Shown piece after piece: positions 10,996-22,245 of a DNA stretch of 64,000 nt. A program made the translations under genes and the position numbers. The notes under the pieces are model-generated. The model worked only from the letters and a program-made list of their open reading frames with translations. It did not search any database and was not told where the DNA came from. This DNA is from Sciurus carolinensis (taxonomy: Eukaryota; Chordata; Mammalia; Rodentia; Sciuridae), in NCBI RefSeq assembly GCF_902686445.1, contig NC_062232.1:11701105-11765104 (forward strand). The letters run 5' to 3'. Numbering within the stretch: position 1 is the stretch's first letter; each line of letters opens with the position of its first letter.

Positions 10996-11140
10996 TACTA
11001 CATATACTTCACCTTGTTTAACTGCCTTAGCAGTCTGCAGGGCAGATTATTATTATTATCCTTATTTTTCAGATGAGGAAACTAAGGCATAGAAAAAACA
11101 TGGCTAAAGTGGAGTCAGTATTCCAACCCAGACAGCCTGG
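10996..11140 (-). mobile_element. MIR SINE fragment, antisense
   Basis: 'TTCAGATGAGGAAACTAAGG' is the reverse of the MIR core, preceded by ATTATTATTATCC and followed by a degraded ACCCAGACAGCCTGGTTTCC segment. Confidence 0.75.
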
Positions 11141-11728
11141 TTTCCACTTTTTTTTTTAAAGCATTACAGGTAAGACATGCCCGATAATTCACAGTCTCTT
11201 CCAGCTCTGTATTTTATGATTTTAATCTAATTTAATTCATGAAATATGCGTTGATCACTGATATTGTATAGAGTTGCCTTACAGGAGTGTTTCACCGAAC
11301 AGCCCAAATTATATTATGTCTCTCTCCACTGGAGGTTTTGATTTGGAAAGCCCTTGGGCCCATTTTGCCCAACACTTCAAATTACATAATTGGCTATGCA
11401 TACCTTTTTGGATTCAGTTTCAGACTGTTTGATGAGTTTGTTCTTAAATCATCTGTGTGAATTATCTGCTCATAAAATATGTCTTTTAATGAGGAAATGT
11501 GACAATGGATCTTCATTTAAATCAGTAATTAAGGGGTATTGTGAATAGGAACATTATCTCAGCTTTCAGCATTTTTTTTTCCTCTTGAGCATTTTTATTC
11601 TCAAGCAATAACTTAAAAGAAGATGATTAAAGATATTTCTTGATAAGACTGGACAGTTAGTCTTCCTAAATTTTTAGTAAAAAAGGGAAATGCTATAATG
11701 TTTTAAAAATTGGATATGGCATGGACAT
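11141..11728. other. unassigned AT-rich DNA
   Basis: No repeat or gene was recognised. A possible non-coding conserved stretch lies between 11330 and 11530, judged only by the absence of repeats. Confidence 0.4.
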
Positions 11729-12316
11729 TGCTATAGTTTGGCTGTGGTTTGACTGTCCCCCTAGGGTTCATGTGTTGAAATTTAATCCCCATTGTGAAGG
11801 TCGAAACCTTTTTTTTTTTTGGTACAGGGGATTGAAGCCAGGGGCACTTAACCACTGAATCACATCCCCAGCCCTTTTTATTTTTTATTTGGAGACAGGG
11901 TCTTGCTAAGTTGCTTAGAGTCTCACTAAATTGCTGAGGCTGGCTTTGAACCTGTGATCCTCCTGTTTCAGCCTCTTGAGTCACTGGGATTACAGGCGTC
12001 TGCCACTGTGCCCAGCTATAAGAGGGTTGAATCTTAATATGGTGTTGAAAGGTGAGGCCTTTCGGAAGTGATTAGGGTTAGATCAGGTTATTAGGGTGGA
12101 GACCCCATGATTAAATCCTGGTGACTCTATAAGAAGAGGATGATATCAGACAAGGTATACCCACACTTTCTGTCTCTTGGAACTGTCAGCAGAAGGCCAT
12201 CATTAGATGCAGCCTCTTGACCTTCAACCAGAACCGTGAGCCAGAACAAACTTCTTTTCTTCAAATGTAGTCTGTTTCAAGTATTTCATTATATTACTAA
12301 CAAGCAGACTAATGCA
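11729..12316 (+). mobile_element. ERVL-MaLR-type solo LTR (MST/MLT1-like) with nested SINE
   Basis: It starts TGCTATAGTTTGGCTGTGG and ends AGCAGACTAATGCA, as MaLR LTRs do. Internal landmarks are GTTGAAAGGTGAGGCCTTTC, a GACTCTATAAGAAGAGG promoter-like stretch, and CAGAACCGTGAGCCAGAACA before the polyadenylation region. A SINE at 11809-12017 splits it. No internal retroviral genes remain. Confidence 0.85.
11809..12017 (-). mobile_element. B1/ID dimeric SINE nested in LTR, antisense
   Basis: A poly(T) head, a short-form ID half, and a 7SL half ending CACTGTGCCCAGCT. It is inserted in the 5' third of the MaLR LTR, so it is younger than the LTR. Confidence 0.95.
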
Positions 12317-12636
12317 GATATCCATTGGCAGTGATCTCTGAGGAGAGGGGGAAGATTGCTAGGTGAGTTGAGTATGAGCCTAAGATTTTCAAAATTTTAA
12401 TTTCACTAATTTAAAAAATAGATAACGTTTTACATATTACATGGTCCAAAATTCAAAAGTGCATTATTGTGAAGTCTTCCCTACCTCATCCTGCAGGTAC
12501 CCAGTTCCCTTTCCCAGAGGTGACTAGTGTGATTATTTTTTCAGAGGTGTTTTGTGAATATTCAAGCAGATGCATATAAATATTTCCTAGGATTTTTGAA
12601 AATTCATTGGTAAGGGTAGAAGCAGGGGAAAAAAAC
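12317..12636. other. unassigned DNA
   Basis: No gene. A weak L1-like antisense character (TTACATATTACATGGTCC; GTGAATATTCAAGCAGATGC) hints at an old LINE 3' fragment, but it is not assigned. Confidence 0.35.
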
Positions 12637-13057
12637 TATGCATTTATTTCCTAAGGCTATTGTAACAAATTACCACAAACTCTGTGGCTTAAAACAACAG
12701 AAATTTATACCCTCTCGGTCCAAAATCAAGGTATCTACAGCGCCATATTCTCTCTGAAGACTCTGGGGAAGAAGCCTTCCCTGCCTTTCCTAATTTCTGG
12801 TCGGCATTCCTTTGCTGCTACACACATCATTCTGGCATCTGCCTGTTATCATATGGCATTCTTCTGGGGTGTCTCTGTGTCCACAATTTTCTCTTCTTAT
12901 AAGGATATCAGACACTGCATTAGGGTGACTTCATTTTAACTTGATCATATCTGCAAAGACTCTATTTCCTAATAAGGTCACATTCAAAGGCACTGGAACT
13001 TAGAACTTGAGCATATATTTTTAGCAGACACAGTTGTACCCACTTAAATCCATAACA
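12637..13057 (-). mobile_element. MLT1-type MaLR LTR, antisense
   Basis: The reverse-strand landmarks are all in order: GGCTATTGTAACAAATTACC, GTGGCTTAAAACAACAGAAA, CTTCTTATAAGGATATCAG, TTTTAACTTGATCATATCTG and the terminal ATCCATAACA. About 420 bp, consistent with a full LTR. Confidence 0.85.
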
Positions 13058-13286
13058 TTATAATTTCCAAACTTTAAGCAGTCTTCATAGAGAAGTGCAA
13101 ATCAGTCCACCTCTGGGATGGAATGCTGAGAGTTCCTTTGTTTTGAAGAAAACACCCCAATATGTCTTTCATAGGCATGAAGCAAAGTCACCCAGTGACA
13201 TCAAGAAACCAAACTATTTTGGGTTAAAATGAGAGAAGTTAGCTGTGAGTGAAAAGTGTTTAAATCAGTGGAGCTTTTCTTCCAAC
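13058..13286. other. unassigned DNA
   Basis: Short stretch between an LTR and a SINE. Nothing was recognised. Confidence 0.4.
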
Positions 13287-13459
13287 TTTTTTTTTCGGTA
13301 CTGGCTATTGAACCCAGCTGCACTTTATCACTGAGCCACATCTCCAGCTCTTTTTATTTTATTTATTTTTATTTTTGAAATAGGGCCTTGAACTTGCAAT
13401 CCTCCTGCCTCAGGCTCCCACATCCCTGGGATTACAGGCTTGCACCACTGCACCTGGTT
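13287..13459 (-). mobile_element. B1/ID dimeric SINE, antisense
   Basis: Reverse short-form ID half (GGTACTGGCTATTGAACCCA to GAGCCACATCTCCAGC), an A/T linker, then a reverse 7SL half with an internal deletion ending in 'CACCACTGCACCTGG'. Confidence 0.92.
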
Positions 13460-14747
13460 TCCCTCAATGTTTTTGACTCCTGCCCATGGTAAGAAATACA
13501 TCATGACCTAAAACATACAAATATTTGAATATACATGTATGAATAGATCTAACTGAAACAAAATCTTGCTCCATGAAATGATACACACATTTATTTTTTG
13601 AAATGAATTCTGATGTTTTCTGTTGTATTATTTTTCATTTTTTTCCCTCAAGACCACTGATGGGTCGCGACTCGCAGTATGAATAACATTTCTTGGTGAT
13701 CCATTTCTTCCCTGAGAAGGGGGTTTATAGATTTTCACACCTGGGCGCTATTGCTTGTTCTCATGGAGGTGTTCTTCGATGGCAGGAATGAAGTGCGAAA
13801 CTACTTTTCACCTTCCCCAGGAGGAGTGAACAGCCGCGAAAGGGAATTGAACCCTGCTGATCAACTTGGTCCAACATAGATTGGACCCCTAACAGTGGGC
13901 TGTTGTGTTCCTGATGTACTTCTCAAGTTTTAGGAGAATGGGGGCTGTCAATCATCTTGGCAAATCCTAAAACTGAAACGAAGATTGGGTGATGTGTTTA
14001 AGGGAGAAAAGAATTTTCCCTGGGACCTCTGACTCCAGGGAGGAGAGACAGCTCAACGACCTTTTTATTGGTGTAGTGAACAAGACAGAGGGAAATGAAG
14101 AACAAGGTTAACTCCTTCTGTGGTAGCAAGGCCAGGGAGTTGGGCAGAAGTATTCTTCAGGGACTTGCTGTGTGCTCTGTTGTAGGTCACGTAATAGATG
14201 CCAATGGTGTCCACCCAGATCCTGGTTTAGTATCTGTGTTCCCATCCCTCAGCTGCTCTGAGTGTTGCCTGTTTATAGCGCATGGCTACCTCTGTCTTTG
14301 GAGAATTGCCTGTGGCAGAATGGGAGGTCATGTTACTCCATTCTCTTGAGTGACTGGGGCCAATAACCGATAGAAAATGCTGGCCCCCTTGCTTTCAACA
14401 AATGGAACAAATTCTTGCTTTGCCCCAGAGCAATTTGTACTTCATATTTCTTCATGGAATCAGGCTGCAGCTGAGCTCCCAGGGAGAGCCCACGATCTCC
14501 AGCCTCTTTCCCCTGCCTCATGCTGTGAGAGCAGCAGTAGAATCAGCTGTGGGCCCATGAGTGAAGGGAAGGAGTAGTCTGGAGCAGGGAGGGGATCCAG
14601 TCAGTGGTGAACAAACAAGGCAAATTCATGTGTCGAAAGGAGTCAAAACAAAGCCTGGACTTCTACTGGCAAGTAAGTTGGGACTTAAGTCTGTAAATTA
14701 GAGGCCAGGAGCAAATGGATGCCATCTTTTTGGCATCATCTCTTGGC
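13460..14747. other. unassigned DNA with a CpG-retaining core
   Basis: Between 13666 and 13855 there are roughly nine CpGs (for example GGTCGCGACTCGCAG and CAGCCGCGAAAG) in a window otherwise nearly devoid of CpG. Frames at 14095-14349 and 14377-14577 have no recognisable domain. It could be an LTR internal segment or a regulatory element. No repeat family is recognised. Confidence 0.4.
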
Positions 14748-15218
14748 ATATTAGTTTTCAATTGCTACAAACTTAGTGACTAAAAGCAACAGAGATTTAT
14801 TATAGTACTGGAGGTTGGAGTTGACCGTGGGTCTGTAGGCCCGCAATCCTTCTGATGCTCCAGGGGAGGATCCATTTCCTTGACTTTTCTTTCCTCTACA
14901 GAGGCTGTCTGTGTCTTTGGCTCATGATTCCTTCCTCGAGCTTCACAGTCAGTCATATAGCATCTTCCCATTTCTCTCTCTGTTCCTCTACTTCTATTAT
15001 CACTCCTTCTAACTGACTCCTCTTGTGTCCCTTTGGCAAGGACTCTTGTGAATACATTGCACACACCTAGATAATCCATGATAATTTCCCCATCTCAATA
15101 TCCTTACTTTAATAACATCTACAAAATTCTTTTTGCCAGGTAAGGTTATAGCTTCACTGGTTCCTGATATTAGGTCATGGTATTTTTCTGGGAGGTGGGC
15201 ATTACTTAGCCCATCACA
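14748..15218 (-). mobile_element. MLT1-type LTR, antisense
   Basis: It starts TATTAGTTTTCAATTGCTAC with CAACAGAGATTTATTATAG and ends GGTGGGCATTACTTAGCCCA, the reverse of the MLT1-like layout seen at 12637. The 99-codon minus-strand frame over it is LTR-derived. Confidence 0.75.
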
Positions 15219-17490
15219 GTTGAGGAGGCCTGGATATAAAACTTACACTTGCCTCTCAGCATGTGGCTTCCTGTCCAAGGCCTAGAATCAGTTTTGCTGA
15301 ATTGATAATGACTTGATACCTAACAACTTCCCATGTAATGTCATTGGGGCCTAATCCTCATTCTTTCAACATGAGTTAGTCTCTGCCAAGAATTAGAGCT
15401 GAACCAAGGTAGGCCCTGCCCACATTACTGAGGCCATGGGTCTATGTCACACAGGCCCAGAGAGTATAAGGACTGTGACATGGCTGTGCCCATCTATGGA
15501 CAAGGCTTTGACATTTTGACATCCTGAAATGATTTGACAAAAGCAGAACCATGAGGGCCACCTCAACTAGGTCTGTCCCACACTGACTCTTTTACTAGAT
15601 CTTTTAGCACAAAGTATAGGACAAAATGACTCTTCTCTGGCCACTAAGTGGCCATTCATGGTTCTATCTTTTCTGGTCACTCAGTGTCTATCTGTATGCA
15701 GCCAATAATTTATAGCCACTAATGAAGCAAGAGGGGTTAGAAAAAAAATCACCATCGACCCCCATTTCAACCTATTCTCAATATATCTTCTCTGATTTGT
15801 CATGTATAACACCTCTTAATAATCTTTTCAACATCAGAATCAGGACTCCAAATACAGTTTGTAGCCCATGTAAATGAATCCTGGAGCTATTGTTTGGTAT
15901 GACCCTAAGAGAGGTTGGTTATATGCTTTCTTTCTGTTAAATAAAAATTTCTTTCAGGGCAACAACTTATGATTAATGTCAGCCAAGGGAGGAATTGATG
16001 TCAGAGGGTACTGTCATTTGATATCAGTAATTTTTTCTTTGCATTCCTCAAATTACTGTCAAAGGTCATTGAGAGTGAATTTAGCTAGCATTATTTTGTC
16101 CAGTAAATTGTATCTGGCTGAAAAATTTCCTGTTTTCTGTCAGTACATTGCTGTTCTGATATGAAAGAAATTATTTGACCTCTTGGTAGGGGCGTATGGT
16201 GTCTTCTGCCCCTCATACCCGAGTTTGTACTTTGGAGTCCTCCCTCTCATTAATCTCCCTGGTCTTTCCTCTCTCTCTCCATCTATCCTGTTCAAATTTT
16301 TCACCCACTGTATTCGTTATATTCTCCATTCTAGTGATTCTTACCTGAACAGAAGCATAGTCATTACATGGATGGTTTGGGAAGAGCTAAAGCTAGAAAT
16401 GAAGACTGCTTTACTTTTAAGATACATACAGTATCTGAAAAAAAATCATCTGAAAGTTTTGAGTTGCTTGCCATCTAATTTCTAAAGCCTATTAGCTATT
16501 TCTCAGAATAACATTGGTTTGAGCCACCTACTGCTTATGACAGTTCATTATTGCTAATATAATGCAGAAAAATATATTGATTAAAGGCCAAAATCACGCA
16601 CATTGCAGTCGCTTTTCACAATCCAAGATGCGGAACCATGAACTTGATAAATTCTGGGCATCAATGACATGCTTCAGGAGACCAAGTGGGTGCTTCAGAG
16701 ATATTTTTCCCGTCTGCAATCTTTCTTGCTAGCTAACTGTAACAATTCTGTACAGGGTGAGAATATCCTTTCTTAATATGTTTCCTTCAATTCCAAGAAT
16801 ATAAATGAGTTGATGATTAGGGCTATGGAGCATACAGGAGTCCATATCACTCTAATAGGTTTCTGAGATTTGAGCTATTTATTTTGCCAGCTCAATGTTT
16901 TTCCAATGCCAAGAAGAAATTTAGCAAGATTGGAAATCCTATGATATTCTTCACTTGGGCATTGCTGTGGAGAGGACTGAATAGAAATCCAATCTGCAGC
17001 CAACTTGTCTAAGTAATAATAATTTTAAAAAAAGGAAACAAAAAGATACTTTACTTCAACAAGAAGCAATAATATGCTGTTAGCAGAAATAAGCAAAATT
17101 ACTTCTGAACGTGACTAAGCTATGTGACAGGCATTTTAAAAAGCATTAGACAAAGGATTTTACAGGTACATTTGAATTGATTAAACTTTTGTTTAGAACA
17201 GTAATAGGTATGAGACAAGTTGAAAATTCTTTCTCCTTTGAGAGCCGTTGACGTAAGGGAAACATACTGTCTGACAACTCACAAATATAAATGCAAGGTT
17301 ACTAGTTTCTTTAAAACAACAATAACGACAAAACAGAGATAATAAGAATACTATTTTAAAATTTAAAACATCTTATTATGAAAAATTTAAGCAAACAAAA
17401 TTAGAACAGTATAATAAATTTCCATATATCCATCACCAGCATCAACAATAATCATTTGCCAATCTTTCAAATTTTTTCAAAAACAAGAAA
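15219..17490. other. long repeat-poor stretch
   Basis: More than 2.2 kb without a recognised SINE, LINE or LTR. It contains short chance frames (15976-16164, 16183-16485). The part from about 16480 to 17030 has mixed composition and several isolated CpGs. It is a candidate for conserved non-coding sequence but no exon is supported. Confidence 0.4.
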
Positions 17491-17706
17491 TACTTGCCAG
17501 GTATTGTGGCACATGCCTGGAATCCCAGCAACTTAGGAGGCTAAGGCAGGATGATAGCAAGTTCAAGGGCAGCCTCAGCAACTTAGTGAGCCTCTCAGTA
17601 GCTTTGCAAGACCCTGTCTCAAAATTTAAAAAATTAAAAATAAAAAGAACTAGGGATGTAGTTCAGTGGTAAAGTGCTCCTGGGTTCAATCCCCAGTACC
17701 AAAAAT
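17491..17706 (+). mobile_element. B1/ID dimeric SINE
   Basis: 7SL half (GCCAGGTATTGTGGCACATG to CCCTGTCTCAAAATT), an A-rich linker, then a short-form ID half (AACTAGGGATGTAGTTCAGT to CAATCCCCAGTACC). Confidence 0.94.
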
Positions 17707-17966
17707 GGGATAAAATAACAACAAGTCATATCTTGTACTCTTCCTATTCAATTTCTGGCATAGTTATTTCTTTTCTTTTTTTAAGATTTTTTTTCTTTTT
17801 TATTCACAAAATAATTGTATGTATTTATGGGCTACAGAGTTATAATTCAATACCTGTATATATGATGTGTAATGATCAAATCAGTAATTAGCATTTATTT
17901 TCCCCCTCACACATTAATTATTTCTATGTGTTGGGAACTTTCATATTCTTTTTGAAATTTTGTTTC

Positions 17967-18043
17967 TTTTGGTGCTAAAGATCAAAACTGGGGTGTTAAC
18001 ATGTGGTAGACAAGTGTTCTATCACTAAACTATACCCCTGATC
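17967..18043 (-). mobile_element. degraded ID SINE, antisense
   Basis: Reverse ID: TTGGTGCTAAAGATCAAAAC through GTGTTCTATCACTAAACTAT to ACCCCTGATCC. More diverged than its neighbour at 18161. Confidence 0.7.
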
Positions 18044-18117
18044 CTTCCAATTATTTTAAAATATATCATAGATTGTTGTAGACAATAGTTACTGTACTAT
18101 AGAAGACCAGAACTAAG

Positions 18118-18279
18118 GGACCGAGAGTGTAGCTCAGTGGTAGAGTGTTTATCTTGTGTGGTTCTGGGGATCGAACCCAGGGTCTTGTGCATGTAAGGGA
18201 AACACTCTACCAACTGAGCTATATCCCCAGCCCAGTAGAGTACTTGCCTAGCATGAGATCCTGGGTTTGGTCCCCAACA
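18118..18279 (+). mobile_element. ID SINE split by a second ID
   Basis: Plus-strand ID halves flank an inverted ID. The left part runs to 18160 and the right part resumes at 18234. The 21-bp ends GTAGAGTGTTTATCTTGTGTG and GTAGAGTACTTGCCTAGCATG look like diverged copies of the target-site duplication made by the inner insertion, though at six mismatches the match is loose. Confidence 0.75.
18161..18233 (-). mobile_element. young ID SINE nested inside another ID
   Basis: A 73-bp antisense ID with near-consensus tRNA-like promoter boxes: reverse of TAGCTCAGTTGG (A box) and of GGTTCGATCCC (B box). It is better preserved than the host ID. The two form an inverted pair that could fold into a long hairpin in RNA. 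Confidence 0.9.
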
Positions 18280-18674
18280 TTAAAACAAATTTTTAAAACA
18301 GCATAACTAATTCCTCCTATATAACTGTTTTAATACCCCATATCTAATCTCTTTCCATCCTCCCTAACCCCTATCCTTTCCAGCCTCTAGTGATCTCTGT
18401 TCCACTCTATTCTTCTATGGAAGCAACTTTTTAGCAACCCCCCTCAAATGAGAACCTGTGGGATTTATCTTTCTGTGCCTGGCTTATTTCATTTAACATA
18501 ATGTCCTCCAGTTCTGGTCATGTTGCTGCAAATTACAGGGCTTCATTCTTTTTATGGTTGAATAGTATTCCATTGTGTATATACCATATTTTATTTATCC
18601 ATTCATATATTGCTGGAAACTTTGGTTGATTCCACGTTTTGGCAATTGTGAATAGTGCTGCAATAAGGTAGGAG

Positions 18675-18868
18675 TGCAGTCATGTGTGATGGCACATGCC
18701 TGTAATCCCAGCAGCTCTGGATGCTTAGGCAGGAGGATCACAAGTACAAAGCGAGTCTCAGCAACTTAGCAAGACCCTAAGAAAGTTGGCAAGACCGTTT
18801 CAAAATAAAAGATAAAAAGGGCTGGTTAAATACTTTCACTGACTTCAATCCTCAGTATTCAAAAAAAA
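18675..18868 (+). mobile_element. B1/ID dimeric SINE
   Basis: 7SL half with GATGGCACATGCCTGTAATC, then AATAAAAGATAAAAAGGGCTGG, followed by a truncated, damaged ID half and an A-run. Confidence 0.88.
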
Positions 18869-18879
18869 GTAGAATTTAC

Positions 18880-19050
18880 ATAATATAAAATGATTAATTT
18901 TCTGAAAGAATTAAAACTTTTTATTTCATCCTATTTAAAAAGTTTTATTCTGATAAAATATAATATTTACCACTTCAATATTTTTAAAGTCTACAATTCA
19001 GTAGCATTAAGTACATTTGCAGGTCATGTAACCCTCACCACTATTTTCTT
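18880..19050 (-). mobile_element. old L1 3' UTR-like fragment, antisense
   Basis: 'TCAGTAGCATTAAGTACATT' with 'AGGTCATGTAACCCTCACCA' is a typical old-L1 3' segment read on the opposite strand. It is cut off by another L1 at 19070. Confidence 0.55.
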
Positions 19051-19069
19051 CCTTATTTTTGTGGTACTA

Positions 19070-19515
19070 TTTTTTAATTTTTTTATTTGCTCTTTTAAGT
19101 TATACATGGCATTAAGTAGAATATATTTTGACATGTCATACATGCATGGAGTATAACCTTCCATTCTTGTGGTTGTACATGATGTGGAGTTACACTGGTC
19201 ATGTATTCACATATGAACACGGGAAAGTTATGTCTGATTCATTCATTCTACTGTCTTTCCTATCCCCCCTTCCCTCATTCCCCTTTATCTAATCCAGTGA
19301 ATATTCTTCCCTCCCCATCCCCCCTTATTGTGTGTTAGCCTCCATATATCAGAAAGAACATTCAGCCTTTGTTTTTTTGGGATTGGCTTATTTCACTTAG
19401 CATGATATTCTACACCTCCATCCATTTACCAGCAAATGTCATCATGCCATTTTTTATGGATGATTAATAATCTATTGTGTCTATGTACCACAATTTCTTT
19501 ATCTATTCATCTGGT
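19070..19515 (-). mobile_element. antisense L1 3' end
   Basis: T-rich end, pyrimidine-rich 3' UTR (TATCCCCCCTTCCCTCATTC), then TGGCTTATTTCACTTAGCAT and TTTACCAGCAAATGTCATCA. This matches the L1 ORF2 C-terminus in reverse. Confidence 0.82.
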
Positions 19516-19565
19516 AAAGGGTGGCATAGTCATTTCTATTCCTTATGGACCTTAATTTCAGTAGA

Positions 19566-19731
19566 CTTTTTTTTCCTTCCAGTACTGGTAATTGAAGCCA
19601 GGGCCTCACATATGGCAGGCAAGTTCATTACCACTGAGCTACATTCCCAGCCCCTTTTTGAATTTTATTTTGAGACAGGGCCTTGCTAAGTTGCTCAGTC
19701 TCACCTCAAACTTGCAATTCTCCTGCCTCAG
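19566..19731 (-). mobile_element. B1/ID dimeric SINE with full-length ID half, antisense
   Basis: The ID half keeps the central segment (CTCACATATGGCAGGCAAGT) absent from most dimers here. It is flanked by the direct duplication TTTCAGTAGA at 19556-19565 and 19732-19741. Confidence 0.92.
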
Positions 19732-19741
19732 TTTCAGTAGA

Positions 19742-20708
19742 TTTTCTTACATCTTCCTTCCCTGAGAAGATAGGCTATTCAGCCATCTTCCCTTCTCTCC
19801 ATTCTGCCATTTCCCCTTCTCATCACTTCAAAATGCCTTCTTTATCTCAGAATTCTGCTGTATTTCTCTCATCCTCTTCTATTATTTCCTTTTGTTGCAG
19901 AGAAATAAAAGTTTTTCCTTATGAAGTTAAACCTCCACCTGGGTATTTGGTTATGTCTGTCTTCTGTAGAATCTTGTGCTATTAATTTTCCCTCTTCCAT
20001 TTTTTCTTTCTCAGAGGCCATTGCTCTTAATCATCTCAGGTATTAAAGAACAAAGTAGATCTTTTTGTCCAAGGCCAAGACTCATCTAGGGAACATCACC
20101 TTTCCCAGATGGGATATTTATTGCTAGGTCATGGGAGACAATTACAACAAAGAAACCTTATAAGCAGGTGACAGAGATTTTGTGAGTAGCATCAGTTTCT
20201 TTGGGTATAAAATCTTCAATAGAATAAAAAAAAGACTGTTAAAAAAGCCACAAACCCATCTAACCCATGACTTTCAGAATTCTGAACCTTTTAGTCATGA
20301 CCTCATAAGAAGAGACAGATCCTACTAATTTGGGTCAGGAATACTCAAAAGGCATACTTACAGAATTGCATTAAAATGAAGAGATAACATTAGTGAACTC
20401 AAAACCCAGCCCATAAATCAACACTTGCCCATTCCACACACAATTGGTTAGTGTTAGATTTAGGACTCAAACTCAGGTCTTTGACTCCCAGTTTAGTATC
20501 ATTACATCTCCAGTGTCTATCATGTGGCTGAGTACACAGTAAGCATCCAGGGAATGATTATTGAGATAATGGATAAATCCATCACCAATATTTGGTTTGG
20601 ATATAGATTGGGCAAAGGTGATAGTGAAATTGGTCTCCATTTAACTGGCTGCGCTTGACTGGGCTCCCAACCTGCCCTGCCCGCCATCTTAGTTTAGTCC
20701 TCTTACTC
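19742..20708. other. repeat-poor stretch
   Basis: About 970 bp with no recognised repeat. The plus-strand frame at 19683-19985 starts inside the SINE and is chance. Confidence 0.45.
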
Positions 20709-20967
20709 ATGACCCTTAAACTTTTTTTTCTGTTTATTTATTTATTTATTTTAATTGTAAACAAATGGGATACATGTTGTTTCTGTTTGTACATGGAGTA
20801 AAGGCATACCATTTGCGTAATCATACATTTACATAGGGTAATGATGTTTGATTCATTCTGTTATTTTTTTATATCCCCCATCCCTCCCACCCTTCTTTTT
20901 CCTCTATACAGTCCCTCCTTCCTCCATTCTTGCCCCCCTTCTACCCCCCATTAAGTATGACCCTTAA
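20709..20967 (-). mobile_element. short antisense L1 3' UTR insertion with target duplication
   Basis: Only the 3' UTR and poly(A) of the same L1 type as 57316-58990. Matching reverse-strand blocks include AACATGTATCCCATTTGTTT and AATGATGTTTGATTCATTCT. It is bounded by ATGACCCTTAA at 20709-20719 and 20957-20967. It lacks the telomere-like segment found in the 58.7-kb copy. Confidence 0.9.
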
Positions 20968-21267
20968 TTTTTAAGGAGAAGCATCAGTGTAGTCCCTATT
21001 TCTTTTATAGCCTTGGATCTATGTTTGAGGAAAGCTGAAGTTCATTGTGTTTATTCTCCAGCAATATATTTCAGCAATAATCAGTAATTGAAGAAAACCC
21101 TTTGAAGAGTCCCTAAAGTAGAGAGGTAAGTTTTCTGAATATAAAAATGTTATGACATTCATTTTTCAACATCAGTCAAATTGAAACTTATGTACCTAGT
21201 AGTTGACATTCATAATGGCATCTAGATCCAATTTTATTTGTCCCTTCATGGTCCTTAATAGATATTT
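20968..21267. other. unassigned DNA
   Basis: Nothing recognised. Confidence 0.4.
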
Positions 21268-21450
21268 TTGTTTGTTTTTAAAGTTCTTTTTAAATTATAG
21301 TTATTAACACATTAATTATATAAATTAATGGATTTTGCTGTGACATTTACATGTATGCATATGTCATGTTTTAATCATGTCCACCTTCCCCTCTGCCCCA
21401 CTATCCTCTCCTCTTCCCACCTTCTCTGGTTCCTTCCTGTTCCACAGTTA
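21268..21450 (-). mobile_element. probable antisense L1 3' UTR fragment
   Basis: T-rich start, ATTAATTATATAAATTAATG, then a C/T-rich block (CCACCTTCCCCTCTGCCCCA), matching the general L1 3' UTR layout. No ORF2 portion is visible. Confidence 0.45.
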
Positions 21451-21798
21451 TGTTTTCCATGGAAATTGGTAATCAGATTTTAAATTGTTATTTCAGAACA
21501 CATAAGATCCAGTAGTTGTTCCTGTATTTAATGATACACCTCGATGTTTTTAAAGGATAATAAGACTGAAAGGGAAGTGAATATTTTCTTCTTATAAAAA
21601 TGCAGCTCATAATTAATTGGTCACCATCTCCTATTAGATATCTTTGATCCTGCTAATTGAAAACGAAGCTATTTTCTTTTGCACAGAATAAAAGCAATAG
21701 TAAACTGTGTAGTCTTTGTTTGTATAAGAACCAAATATTGTTCTTATTTAACAGATATAGGAAAGATTAATATAAAAAAGTTGAACCAGTTGAATTTT
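21451..21798. other. unassigned AT-rich DNA
   Basis: Nothing recognised. Confidence 0.4.
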
Positions 21799-21842
21799 TT
21801 TTTTTTTGTGGTACTGAGGATTGAACCCAGGGCCTTGTGACA
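21799..21842 (-). mobile_element. truncated ID SINE, antisense
   Basis: Poly(T), then GTGGTACTGAGGATTGAACC and CAGGGCCTTGTG. Only the 3' half of an ID remains. Confidence 0.8.
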
Positions 21843-22143
21843 AATTGATATTTTTAATGATTTGCTGGTGATACTGGTTAAAGAAACCGCTTAACAGATT
21901 GATTTTCCCAGTAGCAGAAAAGCTATTGTAGTGAGGTTGAAGAAGGGAAGGAGGTCAGAAGACAGAATGACTTGTATTATCACCATCATAAATAGAAGCA
22001 CGATTCTTTCACATAATTATTAATACTTCACAAAAGTTCCACAAGGTATAATTTTCATTCCCTTTTAACAGAGAAAGACAACAGGGGTATAGGATGTTAG
22101 GAAATTTATCCAATGTAAATGGTAAGATTAAGATTTGAATATA
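21843..22143. other. unassigned DNA
   Basis: Nothing recognised. Confidence 0.4.
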
Positions 22144-22245
22144 GGGCTGGGGTTGTGACTCAGTGGTAAAGTGCTCCCCTCACATGTATGAGGCACTGAG
22201 TTCTACATCTAAATAAATAGATAAATAAAGGTATTGTGTCCATTT
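22144..22245 (+). mobile_element. ID SINE with TTGTGTCCA-type tail
   Basis: ID head GGGCTGGGGTTGTGACTCAG with a full central part, followed by a tail of AAATAAATAGATAAATAAAG and then GGTATTGTGTCC. This unique tail marks a squirrel ID subfamily distinct from the plain ID copies in the window. Confidence 0.88.

Larger units (their letters stand above)
17786..18670 (-). mobile_element. antisense old L1 3' end with nested ID elements
   Basis: On the minus strand the C-terminal ORF2 coding trace is clear: 'TGAATAGTATTCCATTGTGT' is the reverse of the conserved EYYSAIK-like segment, and TGGCTTATTTCATTTAACAT covers the LSEIS-like segment. A T-rich/AT-rich 3' UTR lies to the left. ID elements at 17967-18043 and 18118-18279 split it. 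Confidence 0.8.

Noticed and set aside
18161..18233. Possible tRNA gene
   Set aside because: The A and B boxes are good, but the ID consensus lacks a folded cloverleaf with an anticodon stem and is bounded as a SINE inside another SINE.
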